Source of the DNA: Deltaproteobacteria bacterium
GTDB taxonomy: Bacteria > Desulfobacterota > Desulfobulbia > Desulfobulbales > Desulfurivibrionaceae
Reading direction: 5' to 3'
DNA length: 64,000 nt
Assembly (NCBI GenBank): GCA_026388735.1
Contig: JAPLJG010000003.1
Span: 1-64,000 of the forward strand
This document shows, one piece after another, positions 19,225-29,343 of the stretch; the stretch's first letter is position 1; the number at the start of each line of letters is the position of its first letter. The notes beneath the pieces are model-generated. The model saw only the letters and a program-made list of their open reading frames with translations. It did no database searches and was not told where the DNA came from. A program made the position numbers and the translations under genes.

Positions 19225-20781
19225 TCAGCGGGCGGGAGAGCGACGACGACGCGGCAGAGAAATATTCAGCCGCCGGAGACGGGAGACAAAGGTGGAGCGG
19301 TTGACCTGGGCGGCCTCTGCGGCCCAGGTCAGGTTCATGCTGTGCTGCTCGAGAAGATAGGCTAAATACTCGCGCTCGACCTCCTCCCAGGTGCGGGGGC
19401 CAAAATCCACCCCCCCAGCCAGGTGCACCGGTGTGGCCTGTGCCTGCGGGACTTCCTCCGTCTGTGCCGCCGGGGCCAAGGCCCGATAGGCCGGCGGCAG
19501 ATCGAGGCGGCCAATCTCTTCCTGGCGGCAGACCACGGTGAGATACTTGGCCAGGTTTTCCAGCTCCCGAATATTTCCTGGCCACGGGTAGGCAAACAGC
19601 AACGCCAGCACCTCGCGGTCCGGCTGCTTCGGCAAAACCCCGTTTTGAGCCGCCTCCCGCAGGAGAAAAAGATTGAACAGCAGCGGAATATCCTCAGGCC
19701 GATTGCGCAGGGGCGGCAATGCTATGGGCAGGACCGAGAGACGGTAAAAAAGGTCGCGGCGAAATGTTTTTTCCGCCACCTTTCGTTCCAGGTCTCGGTT
19801 CGTGGCCGCCACAAGACGGACATCGACCTGCTTCGTCTTTGTGCTGCCGAGCGGCTTGATCTCGTTGTTTTGGATCACCCGCAGCACCTTGGCCTGGAGT
19901 TCGATAGGCATGTCGCCGATCTCATCCAGAAAGAGAGTGCCGCCGTCGGCCGCCTCGAAAAGCCCCATCTTGTCCTTGACCGCGCCGGAAAAAGCGCCCT
20001 TTTTATAGCCAAACAACTCACTTTCCAGCAATGTTTCCGGGATGGCGCTGCAGTTTTGCACCACCAGGGGCTGGTCGCGGCGAGGACTCAGCCGATGCAG
20101 ACGGGTGGCCACCAATTCCTTGCCGGTTCCTGATTCGCCGGTGATGAGCACCGGGTAATTGGTGGCCGCGTAGCTGTCAACCTTCTCTATCACCTGTTGG
20201 AAAGCCACACTCTGGCCCACTACCAGGCCATCTTCTTTGAGAGCCGCCAGTTCGCTCTGGAGCAGACGGCTGACCTCCACCTGACGCTCGTACTCCAAGG
20301 CATTGGAAAGAGCCACGGAGCCGATATTCACCAGCTCTTGCAGAAAATCGAGATACTCCTTTTCCAGGTTGAGCTTGGAGTGTTCTGGGTTGGTGTCGAT
20401 GACCTCCACCGCCCCGTACACCCTCCCGCCTTTCAACAATAGAGGGAAAGCAAGGATGAGGCTGCTCTTGATACTGAGATCCGCCTCAATGGGTTGGAAA
20501 TGACGCGAGTCGCCATCTGGCCGCGAAAGGACCATTTTCCCCGTTTCAATCACCAAGCGCACCAGGCTCTTGGTCGCAAGCGGCAGACACCGCCCCTTCA
20601 CCTTCTCGCTTTCGATTCCCTCTGCCTCAAGACAACAGAACCCCTCCTCCTCCCGAATCCAGACGGAGCCACGATCCACGTTCTGTAGCCGAAGCAGAGC
20701 CCGCAAAAACTTGCGTTGCAGTGCCTGCGGGTCCAATTCGTCGGAAAAGGATTTGAAGAGTTCGATCAATGATTCTTTCAT
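19225..20781 (-). CDS. Sigma-54-dependent transcriptional activator (GAF + AAA+ + Fis-type HTH)
   Basis: GAF-like N-terminus; AAA+: VLITGESGTGKELVATRLHRLSPR, ESELFGYKKGAFSGAVKDKMGLFEAADGGTLFLDEIGDMP, YPWPGNIRELENL; C-terminal HTH. Confidence 0.93.
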   Translation of the reverse strand: MKESLIELFKSFSDELDPQALQRKFLRALLRLQNVDRGSVWIREEEGFCCLEAEGIESEKVKGRCLPLATKSLVRLVIETGKMVLSRPDGDSRHFQPIEADLSIKSSLILAFPLLLKGGRVYGAVEVIDTNPEHSKLNLEKEYLDFLQELVNIGSVALSNALEYERQVEVSRLLQSELAALKEDGLVVGQSVAFQQVIEKVDSYAATNYPVLITGESGTGKELVATRLHRLSPRRDQPLVVQNCSAIPETLLESELFGYKKGAFSGAVKDKMGLFEAADGGTLFLDEIGDMPIELQAKVLRVIQNNEIKPLGSTKTKQVDVRLVAATNRDLERKVAEKTFRRDLFYRLSVLPIALPPLRNRPEDIPLLFNLFLLREAAQNGVLPKQPDREVLALLFAYPWPGNIRELENLAKYLTVVCRQEEIGRLDLPPAYRALAPAAQTEEVPQAQATPVHLAGGVDFGPRTWEEVEREYLAYLLEQHSMNLTWAAEAAQVNRSTFVSRLRRLNISLPRRRRSPAR

Positions 20782-20851
20782 GCTGGCAACATAGCACTTT
20801 TTAGTTGAAATATAACTACATATAATTAAATATAATCAGTATACTCGTTTT

Positions 20852-20896
20852 TTTGGCAAAAAAAGGCCGGGGCAGCAGTGATGCTGCCCCGGCCTT
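20852..20896 (-). terminator. Rho-independent terminator
   Basis: AAGGCCGGGGCAGCA-GTGA-TGCTGCCCCGGCCTT stem (20863-20896); T-rich tail on the minus strand. Confidence 0.85.
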
Positions 20897-20922
20897 GCGT
20901 TTCGGACCGTAACGCACAAAAA

Positions 20923-22332
20923 TTACTCGACTTTTGCCACTTCCCGCCCTTCCCTAAGATCCTTCCCCTCAATATAGCGCCGAATCGATTCAGCCGCCTC
21001 CTTGGCTTGGAACACCGCCTTGGCCACGGTCTGGGGCCCCAGCACCGCGTCGCCCGCGGCAAAAACCCAGTCCACCGAGGTCTGCATGGTGATCTCGTCC
21101 ACCACATAGGTGCCCCAGCGGGTCATGGTGAAATCGAGCCCGGAACCGGCGGTGGGATCCACATCCTGGCTGATGGCTGGGATGACAGCGTCCGCCTCGA
21201 TCATGAAGTTAGAGCCCTCGACCACCTCCGGTCGACAGCGGCCCGAGGCGTCACACTCCCCGAGCTTCATCCGCAGGCATTCTATCTTGGTCAGCCGTCC
21301 GCCCTCGCCGTGGATCTTCACCGGGGCGGCCAGCATCTCGATGCGTACGCCCTCCTCTTCCAGATGATGGATCTCGGCCTGGGCTGCCGGCATCTCCACT
21401 TTTGTCCGGCGGTAGAGAATAAAAACCTGATCCGAACCGGTACGGAGTGCAGTGCGGGCACAGTCAATAGCCACGTTGCCGCCGCCCACCACCACCACAT
21501 TGCGGCCGAGGTTAAGCTTCTCGCCAATATTGACCCGGCGAAGATAATCGACCCCATGGAGTACGCCCGCAAGCTCCTCGCCCTCAACGCCCAGCTTGCG
21601 GCTGGCATGCGCCCCAGGCCCAAGAAAAATTGCGGCAAAGCCCTCGTTCTTCAAGTCCTGTAGGCTTTTATCCTTGCCAATGGTGAGGTTGTTGACCATG
21701 GTGACCCCGCAGTTGCGCAGGGCATCGAATTCCGCCTCAATGATCTGCCTCGGCAGACGGTAGGCAGGGATGCCCACCGCCAGCATACCGCCCGAAACCG
21801 GCAGGCTCTCGAAGATGGTGCAGTGATACCCGAGATGAGCCAGGTAATATGCCACCGACATCCCGGCCGGGCCGGAACCGACAATGGCCACCTTTTTATC
21901 CTTGGGCAATGCGCAGGTCTGGAGCAGGTTCTTGTTGTTGGCCACCATCCAGTCAACGATGTAGCGCTCGAGCATGCCAATGGCCACCGGCTCGCCGTTT
22001 TTCCCCCGGATGCAGTGCCCCTCGCACTGAAACTCATGGGGGCAAACCCGCGAACAGATGGCAGGCAGCGAATTGGTCTCGCGATCCAGCCAGTACGCCT
22101 CCTCGATCTTGCCTTCCCGCAACAGCTTAATAAATCCGGGGATATCGTTGTGGACGGGGCAGGCCTCCCGACATTTTGGTTTTTTGCATTGCAGGCACCG
22201 CTCCGCCTCAAGCTGGGCAGCCTCAGCCTCATAGCCGGAAACAACCTCGTCAAAATTCGTGATCCGCCCGGCAACGGGCAATTCCCGTGAAAATTGACGG
22301 GAAATGTTCATCCTTTCTTTTGCCTCCATCAC
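20923..22332 (-). CDS. NADPH-dependent glutamate synthase small-subunit-like oxidoreductase (GltA/GltD/NfnB family)
   Basis: CLQCKKPKCREACPVHNDIPGFI, VAIVGSGPAGMSVAYYLAHLGYHCTIFE, NVVVVGGGNVAIDCARTALR, VFAAGDAVLGPQTV. Confidence 0.9.
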   Translation of the reverse strand: MMEAKERMNISRQFSRELPVAGRITNFDEVVSGYEAEAAQLEAERCLQCKKPKCREACPVHNDIPGFIKLLREGKIEEAYWLDRETNSLPAICSRVCPHEFQCEGHCIRGKNGEPVAIGMLERYIVDWMVANNKNLLQTCALPKDKKVAIVGSGPAGMSVAYYLAHLGYHCTIFESLPVSGGMLAVGIPAYRLPRQIIEAEFDALRNCGVTMVNNLTIGKDKSLQDLKNEGFAAIFLGPGAHASRKLGVEGEELAGVLHGVDYLRRVNIGEKLNLGRNVVVVGGGNVAIDCARTALRTGSDQVFILYRRTKVEMPAAQAEIHHLEEEGVRIEMLAAPVKIHGEGGRLTKIECLRMKLGECDASGRCRPEVVEGSNFMIEADAVIPAISQDVDPTAGSGLDFTMTRWGTYVVDEITMQTSVDWVFAAGDAVLGPQTVAKAVFQAKEAAESIRRYIEGKDLREGREVAKVE

Positions 22333-22359
22333 TGCCTCCTTCCCGGAAAATTAAATCCC

Positions 22360-22377
22360 ATCGGTACAAGTACCGAT
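22360..22377. promoter_or_regulatory. Candidate operator palindrome upstream of the glutamate synthase-like gene
   Basis: ATCGGTAC-AA-GTACCGAT, perfect 8+8 inverted repeat, 28 bp upstream of the 22332 start. Confidence 0.45.
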
Positions 22378-22619
22378 ATTTATCATAATAACGACAAGTT
22401 AGCCCACAACCAATACAAGGTAATATGTTTTTAAAAGCATTTCATGCATAAATTATCCATCCTACCAATTGCATCACTCCCATTCCTGCCCAAGCGGAAG
22501 AAATACCTGCACAATTGGTCAAAACCGAGCCAAATACGCTTGACAATTCAGGGGATATCCCGCAATCTGAAACAACTAGGCAGCAATAATTAGCAGAAAA
22601 CCCGCGAGCGAAATATTCC

Positions 22620-23093
22620 ATGAAAGCAGAATTCATTAATCCATTTTTAACTGCCGCCAAAAATGTTCTGGAAACGATGGCGCAGACCCAGGTAACTCCG
22701 CAAAAACCTCGGTTGAAAGACGGCACCACCTCGTATGGCGAGGTCACCGGCATCATCGGCATGACCTCCGAAGAGATCACCGGCTCGATGATCGTGAGTT
22801 TTACGGAAAAATGCATCCTGAAAATTGTCGCCAACATGCTTATGGAAGAGCCCAAAGAGAAGATTGACGATGAGGTTGTTGACGCTGTCGGCGAACTGAC
22901 CAATATGATCTGTGGCGGCGCCAAAGCCCAATTGGCAAAGCTTGATCACAGGTTCGAACTTGCCACCCCAAACATGGTCGTTGGCAAGGGGGTGGAAATT
23001 TCCTATTACTCCAAGGCACCAACCATTGTTATCCCCTTCGAAACCGCGAATGGTTCTTTTGTTGTTGAGGCAAATCTCAGCGAAAAACAGTAA
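22620..23093 (+). CDS. CheX-like chemotaxis phosphatase family protein
   Basis: FINPFLTAAKNVLETMAQTQV...GIIGMTSEEITGSMIVSFTEKCILKIVANML...DEVVDAVGELTNMICGGAKAQL. Confidence 0.85.
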   Translation: MKAEFINPFLTAAKNVLETMAQTQVTPQKPRLKDGTTSYGEVTGIIGMTSEEITGSMIVSFTEKCILKIVANMLMEEPKEKIDDEVVDAVGELTNMICGGAKAQLAKLDHRFELATPNMVVGKGVEISYYSKAPTIVIPFETANGSFVVEANLSEKQ

Positions 23094-23114
23094 GGGTTCC
23101 CCTCCCATTGCCAG

Positions 23115-23149
23115 ATAAAAAAAAGCCGCTCGTTGCCGAGCGGCTTTTT
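23115..23149. terminator. Bidirectional terminator between cheX-like and atpC
   Basis: AAAAAAAAGCCGCTCG-TTGC-CGAGCGGCTTTTTA. Confidence 0.9.
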
Positions 23150-23177
23150 AATTACCAGGATCTTTCTTTTCTTCTTC

Positions 23178-23600
23178 TCAGGAAGCCTTTTTCCTCTCGG
23201 CAACCTTAAGACGGCTCAAGGCCCTTTGCAAGGCAGCCTCGGCCCGGGTTCGATCAAACCTCTCCTTCTGGGCCTGTGCTTCCGCCAGACGCTTCTCCGC
23301 CCGCTCCTTGGCCCGCATCGCACGATCGACATCAATGTCTGTTCCGCGCTCCGCAGATTCAACAAGAAAGGTCAGCTTGTTATTGGACACTTCACAAAAA
23401 CCGCCGCTCACCATCAGGGTTTCTTCCTGGGCGCCGGTCTTGAAGGTCAGGACACCTGTCTTGATCGTGCTCAAAAAAGGCGCATGATTGGCAAGAACAC
23501 CAAATTCACCGCCGTAACCAGGAGCGGTGACAATATCAACCTCCTGGCTCACTACAGCCCCTTTGGGAGTTACCACTTCCAACTTTAATTTTTCAGCCAT
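23178..23600 (-). CDS. atpC: ATP synthase F1 epsilon subunit
   Basis: [51 protein letters not shown]. Confidence 0.95.
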   Translation of the reverse strand: MAEKLKLEVVTPKGAVVSQEVDIVTAPGYGGEFGVLANHAPFLSTIKTGVLTFKTGAQEETLMVSGGFCEVSNNKLTFLVESAERGTDIDVDRAMRAKERAEKRLAEAQAQKERFDRTRAEAALQRALSRLKVAERKKAS

Positions 23601-23657
23601 GGGTAATCCTCAAGTCCTCACCGACCTCACATGGAGGCCGGCGAGTCAGTCAATTCC

Positions 23658-25091
<1,434 letters not shown>

Positions 25092-25152
25092 TCAGCTAGT
25101 ACGTACGTTGACAATCTATGACAGCTGAATGAATCAGCCTGATTTCACCTGG

Positions 25153-26025
25153 TTACTTCAAAGCCTCGGCACCGCCGACAATATCCATCAATTCCGCGGT
25201 GATACCAGCCTGCCGCGCCTTGTTGTAAATCAGGGTCAGGCTGTGAATTATATCCTTACAAGCGTTGGTGGCGTTATCCATGGCGCTCATCCGGGCGGCA
25301 TGCTCACTGGCGCTGACTTCAAGCATGGCATGGTAAACCATGACATTCATGTAGAGCGGCAGCAGCACTTCCATGATTTCCTCGGTGCTCGGCTCATAGA
25401 TATAGGAACCGGCAGCCGAAGAAGTTGCCCCCACTGCCGCCACGGCATCCGGCTGGATGGGCAGAAACATCTGCTCAGCAGGACGCTGCACGGCAACGCT
25501 TTTGAATTTCCCGAAGACAATCCGAACTTCATCGCTGTCACCGGCCAAAAAGTTTCCGGCAATATCCTGGGCGATGGTCCGAGCATTAAACATCTGGAAG
25601 GTGCCCATCAGGTCGGTGTACCGCTGACGAATCTTGCCGGTTTTCCGGAAATAGCTGGCGCCCTTCTTGCCAACGCAGACGAGAGTTACCTTCTTGCCCT
25701 CGCCCTCAAGCTTGGCAATGAGCTTGTCGGTCATCTTCATGATGTGGGCGTTAAAACTTCCGCACAGGCCACGATCCGAGGTAACCACCAGGATCTCCAC
25801 GGTCTTGACCTCGCGCTTCTCCATGAGGGGAAACGCGCCCGAATCCATGGCCGAGGAAAGATTGCCCATGGCCGCGTTAAACTTCTCGGCATAGGAACGA
25901 AAATCTTCCATCTTCTGCTGGGCCCCGCGAAGCTTGGCAGCAGCAACCATATTCATGGCCTTGGTGATCTGGGCAGTTTTCTTTACCCCACCAATCTTTG
26001 TTTTTACATCTTTTAGGCTCGGCAT
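25153..26025 (-). CDS. atpG: ATP synthase F1 gamma subunit
   Basis: MPSLKDVKTKIGGVKKTAQITKAMNMVAAAKLRGAQ...SDRGLCGSFNAHI...YNKARQAGITAELMDIVGGAEAL. Confidence 0.98.
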   Translation of the reverse strand: MPSLKDVKTKIGGVKKTAQITKAMNMVAAAKLRGAQQKMEDFRSYAEKFNAAMGNLSSAMDSGAFPLMEKREVKTVEILVVTSDRGLCGSFNAHIMKMTDKLIAKLEGEGKKVTLVCVGKKGASYFRKTGKIRQRYTDLMGTFQMFNARTIAQDIAGNFLAGDSDEVRIVFGKFKSVAVQRPAEQMFLPIQPDAVAAVGATSSAAGSYIYEPSTEEIMEVLLPLYMNVMVYHAMLEVSASEHAARMSAMDNATNACKDIIHSLTLIYNKARQAGITAELMDIVGGAEALK

Positions 26026-26040
26026 GAGACCTTACCCCCC

Positions 26041-27564
26041 TTATTTAAGGCCTTTGGCAGCCTTGAAAGATTCCCCGAAAGCCTGCAGAGTGGCCCGGAT
26101 TTTTTCTTCCAGGGCGGCATCAATGGCTTGCTTTTCTTTCAGGTCATCGTAGATGCTCGGCTGGTTTTTCTCGATATGTGCATACAGCTGCTGCTCATAC
26201 TCAGCCAAGGAATCAATGGGCAGAGTGTCGAGATAGCCGCGGGTACCGGCGAAAAGGATGCAAATCTGTTTTTCCATGGGCAGCGGCTGATACTGGGGCT
26301 GCTTCAGAATCTCAACCAGACGGGCGCCACGGGTCAACTGCGCCTGGGTGGCGGCATCAAGATCGGAACCAAAACCGGCAAAGGCGGCGAGCTCACGATA
26401 TTGGGCCAGATCCAGACGAAGGGTACCGGCAACCTGCTTCATGGCCTTAACCTGAGCCGCACCACCTACGCGGGATACGGAGAGGCCAACGTTGATCGCG
26501 GGACGAACACCGGCGAAGAACAGGTTGGGCTCAAGGTATACCTGACCGTCGGTGATGGAAATAACGTTGGTCGGGATAAAGGCGGAAACGTCACCGGCCT
26601 GGGTCTCGATGATGGGCAGAGCCGTTAAAGAACCGGCACCCAAGGCATCGTTTACCTTGCAGGACCGCTCCAACAGACGGGAGTGGTTGAAGAAAATGTC
26701 GCCGGGGTAGGCTTCACGGCCAGGCGGACGACGAAGGAGCAGGGACAACTCACGGTAGGAAACCGCCTGCTTAGAAAGATCGTCATAAATGATCAGCGCG
26801 TGCTGACCATTGTCACGGAAGTACTCGCCCATGGCGCAACCAGCAAAGGCGGCGACATACTGCATGGGTGCCGGATCGGAGGCACAGGCTGCTACCACGG
26901 TGGTGTATTCCATGGCGCCATGCTTACGGAGCGCCTCAACAACCAGGGCCACCGTTGATTTCTTCTGGCCGATGGCCACATACACGCAATGCACATCGGT
27001 GTATTTCTGGGCGATGATCGCATCGACGCAGAGGGCGGTCTTGCCGATCTGACGATCGCCGATGACCAATTCGCGCTGGCCGCGGCCAACCGGAGTCATG
27101 GCGTCAACCGCCTTGGCGCCGGTGTAGCAGGGCTCATGCACAGACTTTCTGGCGATAACACCGGGAGCAAGAACCTCGATCTTGGAGGAGTGCTTGGCAT
27201 TGAGCGGCCCCTGGCCGTCAATGGGGGTGCCCACGCCGTCAACGACGCGGCCTTCCATCTCAGGACCGACGGGAACCTCGGCAATACGGCCGGTACGCTT
27301 GACGGTGTCGCCTTCCTTGATCTTGCGCACGTCGCCAAGAAGCGCACAACCAACGTTGTCCGCCTCAAGGTTCAAAGCAATGCCCAGTACGCCGCCGGGG
27401 AACTCCAACAGCTCCATGGCCATGCACTTTTCAACCCCGTACACACGAGCAATACCGTCACCAACGGAGATTACGGTGCCGGTTTCACTCAGATCAACTT
27501 TACTTTCGTAATCCTTGATCTGCCCCTTGATGATTTGACTGATCTCTTCGGCTTTGATCTGCAT
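26041..27564 (-). CDS. atpA: ATP synthase F1 alpha subunit
   Basis: [20 protein letters not shown]...[24 protein letters not shown]...[20 protein letters not shown]. Confidence 0.99.
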   Translation of the reverse strand: MQIKAEEISQIIKGQIKDYESKVDLSETGTVISVGDGIARVYGVEKCMAMELLEFPGGVLGIALNLEADNVGCALLGDVRKIKEGDTVKRTGRIAEVPVGPEMEGRVVDGVGTPIDGQGPLNAKHSSKIEVLAPGVIARKSVHEPCYTGAKAVDAMTPVGRGQRELVIGDRQIGKTALCVDAIIAQKYTDVHCVYVAIGQKKSTVALVVEALRKHGAMEYTTVVAACASDPAPMQYVAAFAGCAMGEYFRDNGQHALIIYDDLSKQAVSYRELSLLLRRPPGREAYPGDIFFNHSRLLERSCKVNDALGAGSLTALPIIETQAGDVSAFIPTNVISITDGQVYLEPNLFFAGVRPAINVGLSVSRVGGAAQVKAMKQVAGTLRLDLAQYRELAAFAGFGSDLDAATQAQLTRGARLVEILKQPQYQPLPMEKQICILFAGTRGYLDTLPIDSLAEYEQQLYAHIEKNQPSIYDDLKEKQAIDAALEEKIRATLQAFGESFKAAKGLK

Positions 27565-27569
27565 TTGTC

Positions 27570-28115
27570 TTATACACTCCCCTTAATGGATTCTTTTAAA
27601 CCAGCCAGCTGTGATCGGATGCTTCCATCGAGCACCAAATCACCGACCTTGGCCACGATCCCACCGATAATGGACGGATCGACCTGGGCCGTAAGGACGA
27701 CCTGCTTGCCGGTTATTTTTTCCAATGTTGCCTTAACCTTTGCACTGAGTTCGGGGGTCAGCTCCATGGCCGAAACCACCGTCCCCTGACACATATTGTT
27801 ATCCGCATCGACCATCGCCTGAAATACCATGGCGATGTCGGGCAGGATATTCGCACGTTTTTTCTGCACCAGCAGCTTGAAAAAATTGCCCAGAACCTGA
27901 GAAACCTGCATGGAGGTCAGAAGATGCTCCATGACCTTTTCCCGCGCCTCAACCGGATACAACGGATTGGTCAGGGCGTCGGAGACCTCGGGCATCCCGA
28001 CAAAGAGCTCGGACATGGCATTGAGGGTCTTGGTGAACTCTGCGAAGGCATTGCCTTCCTTGCCAACCGCAAACAACGCCTTGGCGTATCGTTTGGCTAA
28101 TACTGTGTTCTTCAC
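27570..28115 (-). CDS. atpH: ATP synthase delta subunit
   Basis: [16 protein letters not shown]...[37 protein letters not shown]. Confidence 0.95.
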   Translation of the reverse strand: MKNTVLAKRYAKALFAVGKEGNAFAEFTKTLNAMSELFVGMPEVSDALTNPLYPVEAREKVMEHLLTSMQVSQVLGNFFKLLVQKKRANILPDIAMVFQAMVDADNNMCQGTVVSAMELTPELSAKVKATLEKITGKQVVLTAQVDPSIIGGIVAKVGDLVLDGSIRSQLAGLKESIKGSV

Positions 28116-28714
28116 TGAATACCTCCCACCTTATCAAGAGACAGCTCAACCATCCTGCTCTGATCCGCAGGCTGAATATTCTTTTTGACCAATTCTTCCG
28201 CCAGCAGCACAGCCTGTTCGGCAATCTCACCCTTCAGCCGGGTCTTGGCCAAGGCAAGCTCATGGGCCACCGCCATCTCCGCCTGCCGCTTGATGTCCCC
28301 GGCATTGCGTTCGGCATCGGTAATGATCTTTGCTTTCTCGGCCTCACCCTGCTTGACCGCCTCGGTGATGATGGCGTTCACCTCATCATCGAGCCTGGCG
28401 AGCTTGGCTTCGGCCTCTTTGTACATCTGCTCTGCTTCGGCCTTGCGGGACTCCAGGGCCTCCAGCTGATCCTTGATCCCTTCCCGCCGACTGCTCAAAC
28501 CATCGGCAAAGGGCTTCTTCAGGAAAAACACCAAAATAAAGGCCAGACCGGCGAAATTCGTGGTCCGGTACAAAAGATCCATCCATTTTGCTCTGGGGAT
28601 TCCCGCCTCGTGTCCACCAGCCTCGCCAGAGGCATAGGCAACGGCTACGCACGCCAAGACCATCAATACCGCCCCGGCAACAGTTCCGGTTTTTTTCCAG
28701 TTCATATTTTTCAT
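28112..28714 (-). CDS. atpF: ATP synthase F0 subunit b
   Basis: Single N-terminal TM plus long amphipathic helix; FILVFFLKKPFADGLSSRREGIKDQLEALESRKAEAEQMYKEAEAKL; position in operon. Confidence 0.92.
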   Translation of the reverse strand: MKNMNWKKTGTVAGAVLMVLACVAVAYASGEAGGHEAGIPRAKWMDLLYRTTNFAGLAFILVFFLKKPFADGLSSRREGIKDQLEALESRKAEAEQMYKEAEAKLARLDDEVNAIITEAVKQGEAEKAKIITDAERNAGDIKRQAEMAVAHELALAKTRLKGEIAEQAVLLAEELVKKNIQPADQSRMVELSLDKVGGIQ

Positions 28715-29140
28715 TTACAGAGCCCTCCCCAAAACCTTGCCCGCCATCTCACTGGCAAAACCAGAGATCTGGCCCTGCAACTCGGTCTGGGCTACGGCAA
28801 ACTGCTTTTCTATTTCGGCAAGCTGACCTGTTTTCTGCAGGTCAACCTCCTTACGAATCCCTGCCAATTTTTCCGTGCTTTCGGCAAGGGCCGCATTTCT
28901 GGCAGTCTCGTACTCTTTTTTGGCCCTGATCCTGGCATCCTTCATTTTTTGACCAAACTCATCTTGCCGCAACACAGCATTCTTCTTGAATTGATCAATG
29001 CCCTCATCAAGGCCAGTGATCTTCTTCTGCCGCTCTTCGATAATCGAACGGATCGGTTTGTACAAGACTGCATTCAAAACGACAATAAGCAAGAGCATAT
29101 TGGCAATCTGAATGAGCATGGTCAGGTCGATGGTAATCAT
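28715..29140 (-). CDS. ATP synthase F0 subunit b' (b-type)
   Basis: MITIDLTMLIQIANMLLLIVVLNAVLYKPIRSIIEERQKKITGLDEGIDQFKKN. Confidence 0.92.
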   Translation of the reverse strand: MITIDLTMLIQIANMLLLIVVLNAVLYKPIRSIIEERQKKITGLDEGIDQFKKNAVLRQDEFGQKMKDARIRAKKEYETARNAALAESTEKLAGIRKEVDLQKTGQLAEIEKQFAVAQTELQGQISGFASEMAGKVLGRAL

Positions 29141-29343
29141 TACTGGCCCCCGTTTTTCTTTACAATTTATATATGAAAAATTCTTGGTATGTACGCATGA
29201 AATGAATGCCTGTTCATTAACAATTGAACGGTTCTAATCGAATTTTTTTGGCCTGTCAATACATTTCCCCGCTGCTTTTTCCCCAGTTTTTTTCCTGGGT
29301 ATTTCTACAGAAATAGAACCCAACAGGTAGTTGGTATTAAATG

